From HRBIN24 sp035574155 (GTDB lineage: Bacteria > Chloroflexota > Dehalococcoidia > SM23-28-2 > HRBIN24): a stretch of DNA of 30,205 nt. The stretch lies in contig DATLZD010000032.1 in assembly GCA_035574155.1 (NCBI GenBank), forward strand, positions 1-30,205, in the 5' to 3' direction. Below are positions 1 to 6,522 of this stretch, piece after piece. A model generated the notes under the pieces. The model saw only the letters and a list, made by a program, of their open reading frames with translations. It was not told where the DNA came from and did not search any database. Every line of letters starts with the position of its first letter. The stretch's first letter is position 1. Position numbers and translations under genes: made by a program.

Positions 1-404
1 GTGGCCTGCCACTGGTAGAAGGCGGTCAGGGAACCACCGCCACTGTTCCCTAGCAGGACGAGCCGTTCGTACCCCTTCGCCCTCAGCTCCCGTAAGGCCG
101 CCGCGATGTCCAGCAGCATGCGCTCGTGCAGGGCGTCGCTGTCATTGTTCACGTAGCGAGTGTTGTGGCCCAGCACGGCATAACCACGCTGGGCCAGCAA
201 GGGCGCCAGGTAGTGCCGCGTGAAGTCCGCCCGCGGATGGATGGCCAGAAGGGCCGTCCTGGCGCGGCCGCTGGCTGGAGTATGCAGGAGGCCGAGAGTC
301 TGAACGCCGTCGCTGGCGGTGACCACCACCGGCTCCCGGCGCACCCCTTCCGGTTCCTCGTAGTACTGGTGGCGCACCAGCAGGCTGCGAGAGGCCGTCC
401 TCAT
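1..404 (-). CDS. Alpha/beta hydrolase, N-terminal part (cut by window edge)
   Basis: Reading leftward from ATG at 404, an open frame runs off the left edge after about 134 codons. The translation has the start of an alpha/beta hydrolase fold: a strand with LLAIHPRADFTRHYLAPLLA, then a strand GYAVLGHNTR, then LVLLGNSGGGSLTAFYQWQA. GNSGGGS fits the G-x-S-x-G nucleophile elbow, so Ser is the expected catalytic nucleophile; the acid and His would lie outside the window. There is no signal peptide, so it is probably cytoplasmic. It begins 27 nt after the stop of the binding lipoprotein on the same strand, suggesting co-transcription. The substrate cannot be told; esterase or dienelactone-hydrolase-like activity is possible. 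Confidence 0.8.
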   Translation of the reverse strand, partial: MRTASRSLLVRHQYYEEPEGVRREPVVVTASDGVQTLGLLHTPASGRARTALLAIHPRADFTRHYLAPLLAQRGYAVLGHNTRYVNNDSDALHERMLLDIAAALRELRAKGYERLVLLGNSGGGSLTAFYQWQA

Positions 405-431
405 GGCGTTCCCTACCCCGCAGCAGGCACC

Positions 432-1709
432 TTACCTGCGGGCCTCGCCCGAGATGGGACGGTCGCTCAGGGGGCGCAGCGAGCCGTCCGCCTGCACTTC
501 CACCGGCACCATGGTCTCGATGGTGTAGGGGTCGCCAGGCCCCACGGCCACCAGGATGCCTGGCCAGAGGGTGGAGGGATGGAAGTCGCGGATGGACTGG
601 GCAGCCCGCAACACGCCGTCGCGGGTCATGTCGCCTTGGTCGCAGGCCCGCTTTAGGGCCTCCACCGACAGCTGCGCTGCCGAGGCCATGTAAATGGTGG
701 CCGGCTGTACTGGCGGCGCCCCATACTGCTCGGTGATCTGTTCCAGCTCGCGCCACTCTGGCGTGTTACGATGTAAGGCGGCTTCCATCACGTACACGTT
801 CAGCACTGCGCCGGCGATCGCACGGTAACCTGCTTCGGCGTTGCCGCCGCCTACTGCGCTCGCTAGCCCCGTAGGTGTGTTGGGGTAGGCCATGAACACT
901 TTGGGTTGCCAGTTGGTGCCGGCCATGTAGCGGAAGACCTGCTGGGTGAAAGTGATGGACAGGCTGATGGACACCAGAAGGTCCGGGTTGGCCGCCTTTA
1001 GATTGGCCAGGTGGGACGTGAGCTCGGAGGCGTTAGACTCGTAGGGCTGCTCGGCCACGATGCGGCCACGGAACTCCTGCTTGAAGCCGGCCAGCCCATC
1101 CTGCCCGGCGGCATCGTTCTGGTAGAGTATGGCCACTGTCCTGCCCGGGAACCGCTCGTTAATAAGCCGAGCGATGATGCGGAAGTCGGAGGCGAAGGTG
1201 GGAACGAAGGTTATGGTGTACGGGTACCTCTGAGGATCGAGGAGCCTCTCCACCCCCAGGGTGATGAAAAGCTGGGGCACCTTGGCCTCGTTCATATAGT
1301 CGAGGGTACCGGCCACGGCGGCGGTGCCGACGTCGCCTATTGTGGCCACCACCTGGTCGCGTTCCACCAACTTCTGGCTTACCTCCAGGGCACGGACGGG
1401 ATTGCCCTGGTGGTCCTCGACGATGACACGCAGCGTCCGCCCGCAGATGCCTCCTTCGGCGTTCACCTTTTTGACGTAGGCCTCCAGGAAGGGCGCGCCA
1501 GCGGCGAACACAGCGAGGGGACCGCTCAGGATGCTGCGGTGCCCAATGCGGATCTCGGTGTCGCTGACGCCGAAGTCCGTCTTTACCTGCTTCCAGCCCG
1601 GAGGACGGCCAGCCTGTGGCGTGCCACCCGTAGTGGCCTCCTCGCCGCCACCGCATGCGGCTGCCAGAAGTGCCAGCCCACCGAATAGCAGGAACAGCCA
1701 CCTTTTCAC
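432..1709 (-). CDS. ABC transporter substrate-binding lipoprotein, branched-chain amino acid type (LivK-like)
   Basis: Periplasmic-binding-protein type I (Peripla_BP_6) of about 425 residues, expected to capture an amino acid, amide or small organic acid outside the membrane. The start is taken as GTG at 1709, because GGGAGGG sits 8 nt upstream and the protein then opens with a compact lipoprotein signal (VKRWLFLLFGG...LAAAC). An in-frame upstream start at 1748 would put 13 odd residues before it. After the Cys comes a Gly/Thr/Pro linker, then typical family segments (EIRIGHRSILSGP; IGDVGTAAVAGTLDYMNE; VAILYQNDAAGQDGLAGFK). No permease or ATPase genes lie nearby, so it either works with a transporter elsewhere or acts as a sensor. 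The neighbours, a VOC protein and a hydrolase, hint at a catabolic role, but this is inference. Confidence 0.9.
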   Translation of the reverse strand: MKRWLFLLFGGLALLAAACGGGEEATTGGTPQAGRPPGWKQVKTDFGVSDTEIRIGHRSILSGPLAVFAAGAPFLEAYVKKVNAEGGICGRTLRVIVEDHQGNPVRALEVSQKLVERDQVVATIGDVGTAAVAGTLDYMNEAKVPQLFITLGVERLLDPQRYPYTITFVPTFASDFRIIARLINERFPGRTVAILYQNDAAGQDGLAGFKQEFRGRIVAEQPYESNASELTSHLANLKAANPDLLVSISLSITFTQQVFRYMAGTNWQPKVFMAYPNTPTGLASAVGGGNAEAGYRAIAGAVLNVYVMEAALHRNTPEWRELEQITEQYGAPPVQPATIYMASAAQLSVEALKRACDQGDMTRDGVLRAAQSIRDFHPSTLWPGILVAVGPGDPYTIETMVPVEVQADGSLRPLSDRPISGEARR

Positions 1710-1802
1710 GTTCGTACCCTCCCGAGGGACAAGAGATCCCCCTGTCACGGTATTGGGCCGTCAATGAGCACGGGCGTTGAGTCCTTGAGGAGGAGCGCTG
1801 CC

Positions 1803-2300
1803 CTAGGCGGGGGCGTGCTCCTTCAGCCAGCTCGCCAGCATCTGTTCGGCCCGCCGTGCCTCCTCTTCGGTAAGGCCCCGGCTCTGGTAAGTGATCTCGA
1901 GCTGGAGGCCGTTCGGGTCGCGGAAGTAGATGGACTCCCAGACACCCTCGTGGTCAATGACATCGCTCACCGGCACGCCGTGGGCCTCCAATCGCTTCTT
2001 GGCCTCCATCAGCTCGTCCATGCTGTCCACGGCCAGAGCTATGTGGCGGGCCCACCACGGCACGGGCTGGATGACCTCCTCCTTGGGCAGTCCCTCCACA
2101 GCGAAGAAGGCCAGGCAAGTGCCGTCGCCGAGGGCGTAGAAGACGTGCAGGAACTTACTGCCTGGCCCCGTCCGGGGGACGCCGCTTACGGCGTCCACTA
2201 GCGGCAGGCCCAGCACCTTGGTGTAGAACTCGTGGGTGGCCTCCAGGTCCCAGGTGGGGAACGCGATATGGTTGAAGCCGCTCGGACGCTCGAACCCCAT
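1803..2300 (-). CDS. VOC-fold (glyoxalase/dioxygenase superfamily) protein
   Basis: A 165-residue protein with two vicinal-oxygen-chelate half repeats. The first begins FNHIAFPTWDLEATHEFYTKVLG, the second RHIALAVDSMDELMEAKKRL, ending YFRDPNGLQLEITY. Possible metal ligands are the His in FNHIAF, the Glu near FFAVE, the His in RHIALA and the final Glu in LQLEITY. The family includes glyoxalase I, fosfomycin-resistance proteins and small extradiol dioxygenases; at this size a lyase, isomerase or resistance-type function is as likely as ring cleavage. GAGGAGGG lies about 8 nt before ATG at 2300. It sits between an AraC-type regulator upstream and an ABC binding protein 93 nt downstream, all on one strand. 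Confidence 0.9.
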   Translation of the reverse strand: MGFERPSGFNHIAFPTWDLEATHEFYTKVLGLPLVDAVSGVPRTGPGSKFLHVFYALGDGTCLAFFAVEGLPKEEVIQPVPWWARHIALAVDSMDELMEAKKRLEAHGVPVSDVIDHEGVWESIYFRDPNGLQLEITYQSRGLTEEEARRAEQMLASWLKEHAPA

Positions 2301-2342
2301 CTCCTTTCCCTCCTCGCGCAGTCGACTTGTCTTTGCAATGGA

Positions 2343-2372
2343 CTTATATTGGCCGCAGGGTCAGGGTGTCAT
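2343..2372 (-). promoter_or_regulatory. Putative sigma70-type promoter for the VOC gene, -35 inside a palindrome
   Basis: Read on the minus strand, ATGACA (2372-2367) is followed by an 18-nt spacer and TATAAG (2348-2343), each one mismatch from consensus; transcription would start near 2336. The -35 overlaps the 8-bp palindrome GTCATGAC and lies inside a wider inverted pair GGTCA/TGACC (2359-2376). The surrounding 125 bp is clearly more A/T-rich than its flanks. A regulator could bind here; the AraC-type gene just upstream is an obvious candidate, but that is inference. Confidence 0.5.
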
Positions 2373-2425
2373 GACCATACCTTGCAGCTTTTATTGTGGC
2401 TTTTTGCCCTTCGACCGACGGAGCG

Positions 2426-3115
2426 CTAAGATACCTGAGCGATGCCCCGTAGAGAGGCGAAGCGACGCGGACTCATGCCTGTGCGGCTCTTGAACACCCG
2501 GCTGAAGTGGCTTGCATCGCTGTAGCCCACCTGCCGGGCGATCTCCTCCAGGTTCAGCTCACTGACAGAAAGCAGCTCCTTGGCCCTCTGCAACCGGACT
2601 TCGATCAGAAAGTCGCGGTAGGTCATGCCTGTGTAGCGGGCAAACAGCCGACTGAAGTAGTGGTAGCCCATGTTGACGATGCCTGCCACCTCCTGCATGG
2701 GGAGGTTACGGTGGAAGTTGCTGCGAATGTAACGGCAAGCCATCTCCATGGTGCGCAGGCGATTGCTGCTCTTCAGGCAGACCACCATGTCCAGCAGCTC
2801 GTCAATGAGCTGTTGGGTCATCCGTCGCAGGTCGCCAGGGCTAGCAGTAAGCACAGCCCGCGCGTAGGTTGCCACCTCGCAAAGCTGGCCTTCGGTGTCG
2901 ACCCCTGCCTGCCGGCACTTGCGCAACAGCACGATCTGCAGTTGCAGTACGTACGAGCGCAAGTGGTCGAGCTGGCCAGTGCCGGACAGGACGCTCCGGA
3001 GGAAGGAGTCGAGATAACGCATCGCTCCGGGACGGTTGCCTGAGAGCACAGCGCTCAGGATGCGCCGCTCTAACTCCTCCGGGTAATACGGCTTCATGGG
3101 TGCAGCCTGGGCCAC
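2426..3115 (-). CDS. AraC-family transcriptional regulator
   Basis: A 229-residue DNA-binding protein. Residues about 124-224 form the double helix-turn-helix of the AraC/XylS family: helix pair one around NLPMQEVAGIVNMGYHYFSRLF, then the linker YRDFLIEVRLQRAKELL, then LEEIARQVGYSDASHFSRVFK and the closing TGMSPRRF. The first 120 residues are helical and show neither a cupin arabinose-binding domain nor a receiver domain, so the signal input is unknown. The start is GTG at 3115 with GGGGAG and GAGG upstream; ATG six codons in is an alternative. The gene lies upstream of the VOC, binding-protein and hydrolase genes and may control them. Its own promoter region is abutted by a transposase remnant beginning about 20 bp away. 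Confidence 0.9.
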   Translation of the reverse strand: MAQAAPMKPYYPEELERRILSAVLSGNRPGAMRYLDSFLRSVLSGTGQLDHLRSYVLQLQIVLLRKCRQAGVDTEGQLCEVATYARAVLTASPGDLRRMTQQLIDELLDMVVCLKSSNRLRTMEMACRYIRSNFHRNLPMQEVAGIVNMGYHYFSRLFARYTGMTYRDFLIEVRLQRAKELLSVSELNLEEIARQVGYSDASHFSRVFKSRTGMSPRRFASLRGIAQVS

Positions 3116-3133
3116 GCCTCGTTCTCCCCGTCA

Positions 3134-3622
3134 GTGGTGGGCCCATTATACCGCACGGACAGTCAAGCGGCCGAGGCCCGCTCGGCTGTGCCCACCCTGG
3201 AGCAGGTGCGGGTGACCAGAGGCCGGGGCAGTCCTAAGGGCGGCCCCGCTGTTTTGATGGCTGACAGGGGCTACGACAGTCAGGCCTTTCGGGAGAGGCT
3301 GCGGCGGCGTGGGATCAGGCCCTGCCCGCCTGAGCGACGAGACAAGACGCCCCGGCGGGGGGAAGGCACACCTCCTGGCTACAGCAGCCGCTGGAAGATG
3401 GAACGCACCATCGCCTGGGTGGGCGACTTCCGCGTTGCCCCCTCAGCTGTGAGCAGGCTGCTACTGATACTGTCAGACCCCCACCGGGACGCTCTACCCC
3501 GATTCTTGCGGAGCTGGCGGACAAAGTGCATGCTGGCACGGGAGATGCCAGCCCTTCACCGTCTACGTTCTTCCCTCGAAGCGCATCAGGCACAGCATCG
3601 CCAGCGGCTGAGGCGTGGGTAA
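3134..3622 (+). pseudogene. Remnant of an IS5-type DDE transposase
   Basis: The frame reads VRVTRGRGSPKGG followed by VLMADRGYDSQAFRERL and RRRGIRPCPPERRDK, then RWKMERTIAWVGDFR. These match the second half of IS4/IS5-superfamily transposases: the second catalytic Asp in ADRGYD (about residue 44) and the catalytic Glu in KMERTIAW (about residue 90). The N-terminal half with the first catalytic Asp is missing, and after GDFR the expected RRL...RY-type tail is not recognisable, so the 3' part is decayed or frameshifted. I saw no terminal inverted repeats. It lies between the divergently placed AraC gene and the CMD-fold gene, marking a site of past rearrangement. The exact limits are uncertain. 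Confidence 0.7.
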
Positions 3623-3734
3623 AAGCAGCTAGGAGAGACCGCCGCACCTGGGGGCCTCTCCTCGAGGATGCGCCTCACCTGGTCAAGGAAGGGCGCCCAC
3701 GCAGCGGGGGCTTTCGGCGGGCGGGTGGCCCTGC

Positions 3735-3757
3735 CCCCCGACCATCCCGGTCGGGGG
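3735..3757 (-). terminator. Terminator-like hairpin after the CMD-fold gene
   Basis: A perfect 9-bp stem (CCCCCGACC / GGTCGGGGG) with a 5-nt loop starts directly after the stop codon at 3760-3758. There is no T-run, so it may be a GC-rich weak terminator or an mRNA 3'-end stabiliser closing the three-gene minus-strand operon. Confidence 0.45.
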
Positions 3758-4318
3758 CTACGGCTGCCACCAGTGGGGTAGGAGCTGCTGGGCCTCCTCC
3801 TCCAGCTCCACCCCCAGGGAGTTCAGGAGGCGGGCCATCATGCTCCAGATGGCGATGCAGAAGGCCAGCTCCACCAGCTGCCCATCCGACAGGTGCCGCC
3901 GCAACTCCCGGGCCAGCCCCTGGGCCTGGCCGTCCAGGGCCACGGCGGCGTCGGTGTAGCGCAGCACCAGCCGCTCCAGCTCCCCCAGGGCGGGGCTGCG
4001 CTCGTAGTCCCGCACCGACCATACCTCCTCCTCAGCCATCCCCAGCCGGCGGGCTATGGCCACGTGGTGGGCGAAGCCGTAGGGCACCCTGGCCAGCAGG
4101 AAGAGGCGCAGCACCGCCAGCTCCCGCAGGCGGGGCGGCAGCGACAGGCCCGAGAGGGCCACCGCCATCATCTCCAGCCAGGTCTGGGCCAGCCGCGGCG
4201 AGTGGGCCGCCACCTGGAAGACGTTGAGGGCCCTGCCCCCGCCCAGGCGGGCCGCCCGCTCCAGGAAGGCCCGCGACGCCTCGTCGTCCCCCTCCGCCAG
4301 GGGCGGGACCACCGCCAT
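3758..4318 (-). CDS. Carboxymuconolactone decarboxylase-fold (AhpD-like) protein
   Basis: A 186-residue all-helical protein of the CMD family. The core reads LPPRLRELAVLRLFLLARVPYGFAHHVAIARRLGM (Glu66, His84-His85), as in family members that carry Y-x-x-A-H-H rather than the AhpD Cys-x-x-Cys pair. With no CxxC, peroxidase or disulfide activity is unlikely; a decarboxylase-like or unknown role is more plausible. The second helical unit has DGQLVELAFCIAIWSMMARLLNSL. The ATG at 4318 lies 2 nt after the thioesterase stop (TGA-GG-ATG), so translation is coupled. It is the third gene of an operon with a zinc dehydrogenase and a hotdog thioesterase, suggesting one small catabolic or acyl-CoA module. 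Confidence 0.88.
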   Translation of the reverse strand: MAVVPPLAEGDDEASRAFLERAARLGGGRALNVFQVAAHSPRLAQTWLEMMAVALSGLSLPPRLRELAVLRLFLLARVPYGFAHHVAIARRLGMAEEEVWSVRDYERSPALGELERLVLRYTDAAVALDGQAQGLARELRRHLSDGQLVELAFCIAIWSMMARLLNSLGVELEEEAQQLLPHWWQP

Positions 4319-4320
4319 CC

Positions 4321-4761
4321 TCAGCCCTCCCGCTCCACGATGCGGTAGATGACGGAGCCCTGGGCCAACAGGCTGCCCCCCTCGCCCGTCACCCTCACCT
4401 CCAGGTAGAAGAGCTCCCGGCCCCGCCGCAGGAGCCGCGCCTCCGCCGCCACCCCCTGGTTGGCGGCCGGCGCCAGGTAGTTAACGGTGATGGAGACGGT
4501 GGAGCCAGAGTAGCGGGGGGACCCCATCTCGGCCATGGTCCAGGCCGCGATGGCCCCTGCCGTGTCCATGAGGGAGGCGATGGCCCCGCCGTGCAGGACC
4601 CCGCCGCCGGTGGTGTTCTCGGGCCGGAAGGGGAGGGCGATGCGGGCGTAGCCCGGCCCCGCCTCCTCCAGCCTCATCCCCAGCTGGCGCATGAAGGGGG
4701 CCAGCTCCACCACCTTGGCCAGCCGCCCCACGTATTCGGGCGAGAGCCCCTCCTGCCTCAT
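4321..4761 (-). CDS. PaaI-type hotdog thioesterase
   Basis: A 146-residue hotdog-fold protein. GGGVLHGGAIASLMDTAGAIAA carries the family HGG motif (His57) and a downstream Asp66 on the central helix; the later STVSITVNYLAPAANQGVAAEARLLRRGRELFYLEVRV is the conserved sheet. Such proteins hydrolyse acyl-CoA or aryl-CoA thioesters in the cytoplasm, usually as tetramers. ATG at 4761 has GGGGAGG very close upstream (about 2 nt from core to ATG). It starts 9 nt after the dehydrogenase stop and ends 2 nt before the CMD-fold start, the middle gene of a tight operon. Substrate unknown; phenylacetyl-CoA-like or medium-chain acyl-CoA are family precedents only. Confidence 0.9.
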   Translation of the reverse strand: MRQEGLSPEYVGRLAKVVELAPFMRQLGMRLEEAGPGYARIALPFRPENTTGGGVLHGGAIASLMDTAGAIAAWTMAEMGSPRYSGSTVSITVNYLAPAANQGVAAEARLLRRGRELFYLEVRVTGEGGSLLAQGSVIYRIVEREG

Positions 4762-4770
4762 ATCCTCCCC

Positions 4771-5862
4771 CTAGGGCACCAGGGCGATGTGCAGCGCCTC
4801 CTCCCCTGGCACCTCCCTGGCCAGCAGCCGCAGGGCCAGGGCCGCCTCCTCCAGGGGCAGGGTGTGGCTGTGGAGCCGCTGGAGGGGGTAGCGGCCCGAG
4901 GCGATGGTGGCCAGGGCCCGCTCGTAGCTGCCGTAGTCCACCCCCAGGGCCCCCCTCACCGTCAGCTCCCTGGCCACGATGCGGTCCGAGTAGAGCTGGG
5001 GAACGGGGCGCCGCCCCTTGGTGCCCGCCAGCACCACCCTGCCCCCGGGGGCCGCCATCTCGATGGCCTGGGCCACCGCCTGGGCGGCGTAGGGCGTCAC
5101 GTCCACCACCACGTCGGCGCCCCGGCCGTCCGTCAGCCGCCGCACCGCCGCCACCACCTCCTCGGCCTCCACGTTGATGGTGTGGTGGGCGCCCAGCTCC
5201 CGCGCCAGCGCCAGCCGCCCCTCATCGGCCCCGAGCCCCGCCACGATGATGCAGCCCGCCCCCGCCTCCCGGGCGGCGATGACGCAGGCCAGGCCCCGCT
5301 GCCCGGGCCCCAGGATGGCGATGGTCTCCCCCACCCTCAGCTCCCCCAGCTCCACCGCCCAGCGGAAGCCGGCCCCCAGGGGATTGAACAGCACCGCCAG
5401 CTCCGCCGGCACCCCCTCCGGCACCCGATGCAGCAGGGACCCCGGCGCCAGGTACAGGTGGCTGGCATACCCTCCCCACAGCCCCGGCGGCACCGACAGC
5501 CCCATGAAGCCGTAGGCCCTCATGCCGCCCCGGCCCATGCACAGGGTGTAGCGCCCCGACAGGCAGAGGCCGCAGGCCAGGCAGGGGATGGCAGGCTCCA
5601 CCGCCACCCGCTCCCCTACCCTGAGGCCCCAGCGGGCCGCTGCCCGCTCCCCGATGGCGGCGATGCGCCCCACCGGCTCGTGGCCGGGCACGAAGGGGTA
5701 GGGGGCGTAGACCTCGCCCCGGAACTGCTCGTAGTCGGTGCCGCAGATGCCGCAGGCCTCCACCTCCAGCAGCGCCTCGTCGGGCCCCACCTCCGGCAGA
5801 GGCAGGACCCTGGGCTCCATGGCCCCGGGCCCCGTCATCACCATGGCGCGGGCCTCGGCCAC
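4771..5862 (-). CDS. Zinc-dependent alcohol dehydrogenase (MDR superfamily)
   Basis: A 363-residue medium-chain dehydrogenase/reductase oxidising an alcohol with NAD(P). Visible features are CGICGTD with zinc ligand Cys40, GHEPVG with His61/Glu62, the four structural-zinc cysteines in CLACGLCLSGRYTLC (94, 97, 100, 108), and the Rossmann turn GPGQRG at 185-190. The position where many relatives have a third metal ligand (E/C/D-P-L) reads FNPLGAGFRW, so Asn160 replaces it; this variant occurs in MDR subfamilies and may alter metal binding. The start is GTG at 5862, supported by GGAGG 9 nt upstream; ATG at codons 7 and 9 are alternatives. First gene of the operon with the thioesterase and CMD-fold protein. 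Confidence 0.92.
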   Translation of the reverse strand: MAEARAMVMTGPGAMEPRVLPLPEVGPDEALLEVEACGICGTDYEQFRGEVYAPYPFVPGHEPVGRIAAIGERAAARWGLRVGERVAVEPAIPCLACGLCLSGRYTLCMGRGGMRAYGFMGLSVPPGLWGGYASHLYLAPGSLLHRVPEGVPAELAVLFNPLGAGFRWAVELGELRVGETIAILGPGQRGLACVIAAREAGAGCIIVAGLGADEGRLALARELGAHHTINVEAEEVVAAVRRLTDGRGADVVVDVTPYAAQAVAQAIEMAAPGGRVVLAGTKGRRPVPQLYSDRIVARELTVRGALGVDYGSYERALATIASGRYPLQRLHSHTLPLEEAALALRLLAREVPGEEALHIALVP

Positions 5863-5887
5863 CGCCTCTCACCTCCGAAGCGACCCC

Positions 5888-5917
5888 ATCCTACCGGCAG
5901 CGGCAGCCAGGCGTCAA
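5888..5917 (-). promoter_or_regulatory. Sigma70-type promoter of the dehydrogenase operon
   Basis: On the minus strand TTGACG (5917-5912), an 18-nt spacer and TAGGAT (5893-5888) precede a predicted start near 5881, leaving about a 20-nt leader with a good Shine-Dalgarno. It shares the TTGAC-N17/18-TAGNAT form with the tRNA-Gly and binding-protein promoters in this window. Confidence 0.55.
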
Positions 5918-6466
5918 CCCTTACGTGAAGGTAACCGACCGACCCGCCGGGGGGACTTGGTCCTGCCGCCCCCAGCGCCGGCCCGGCCGCTCGCCCCAGG
6001 GGTGGAGGGCCTGGACGGTGCCAGCTCGCGGCCCGGGCCCTCGCAGCCCCAGTTGGGGGGTCTCCCCTCGCCGGCGCGGGCACGTGGGAGGGGGTGGGAC
6101 AGACTGTCCGACGGAGATGGGCCCGGGGCGGCGGTCCGCTTTGGTGGTGTCTGGTGCCGGCAAGCGACGGCCCCTCCCCCTCCGGCAGATGGTGTTCCAT
6201 GCACACATAGATATGCGGGACACTTCTGTCCCATCACGGGGTGGACAGGAGCGCTTCGGGCAGCTGCCCTGGAATACGGCTCTGGACGCCACCGGCCATT
6301 GATGACCAGTTTGATGACCAACTGTCAAGCGGCCGTCAGCGGCAGGCCTCCAACAAACCCGGTCCGGGCGTCGTGGCTGAATCCTAGCGAGAAGAAAGGG
6401 TTCCTGCGCGAGCTCTTCGACTTCGAGTTCATGGACTGAAGGGGGCCGGATGGTGGCCCGAGGGCC
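5918..6466. other. Intergenic region with small palindromes; no convincing gene
   Basis: No frame in this stretch gives a family I can recognise. It holds a perfect 13-bp palindrome GGACAGACTGTCC (6097-6109), a hairpin GGGACA-CTTC-TGTCCC (6217-6232) and a further GGACAGG nearby at 6242. A plus-strand frame ending at 6439 closes with SWLNPSEKKGFLRELFDFEFMD. Its KKGFLRELFDF part loosely resembles the beginning of DUF4282 membrane proteins, but no membrane helices follow, so it is at best a fragment. The GC-rich, low-complexity character and repeated GGACA/TGTCC arms could be left by an old mobile element. Confidence 0.4.
6300..6320. repeat. Two 9-bp direct repeats, TGATGACCA
   Basis: TGATGACCA occurs at 6300-6308 and 6312-6320, a 12-bp period separated by 3 bp. 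This could be a regulator binding site or a small duplication; it is about 200 bp upstream of the LarA-like start. Confidence 0.4.
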
Positions 6467-6495
6467 TTGTGGCCCCGGCGGCCGTGGCCTAATAT
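6467..6495 (+). promoter_or_regulatory. Possible promoter of the LarA-like gene
   Basis: TTGTGG (6467-6472), a 17-nt spacer and TAATAT (6490-6495) precede GGGGAGGTGA and the ATG at 6523. The -35 is weak (3 of 6). A short hairpin GGGCC-TTGT-GGCCC (6462-6475) overlaps it. Confidence 0.35.
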
Positions 6496-6522
6496 GGGGT
6501 CGCTTGGGGAGGTGACGGGCCC

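Noticed and set aside
1755..1800. TTGACG upstream of the LivK-like gene as a promoter -35
   Set aside because: No acceptable -10 at 16-19 nt spacing; the following bases are GGGGAT-like.
4591..5928. Plus-strand 445-codon frame opposite the dehydrogenase
   Set aside because: His/Pro/Gln-rich shadow of the dehydrogenase and thioesterase genes, with no recognisable domain.
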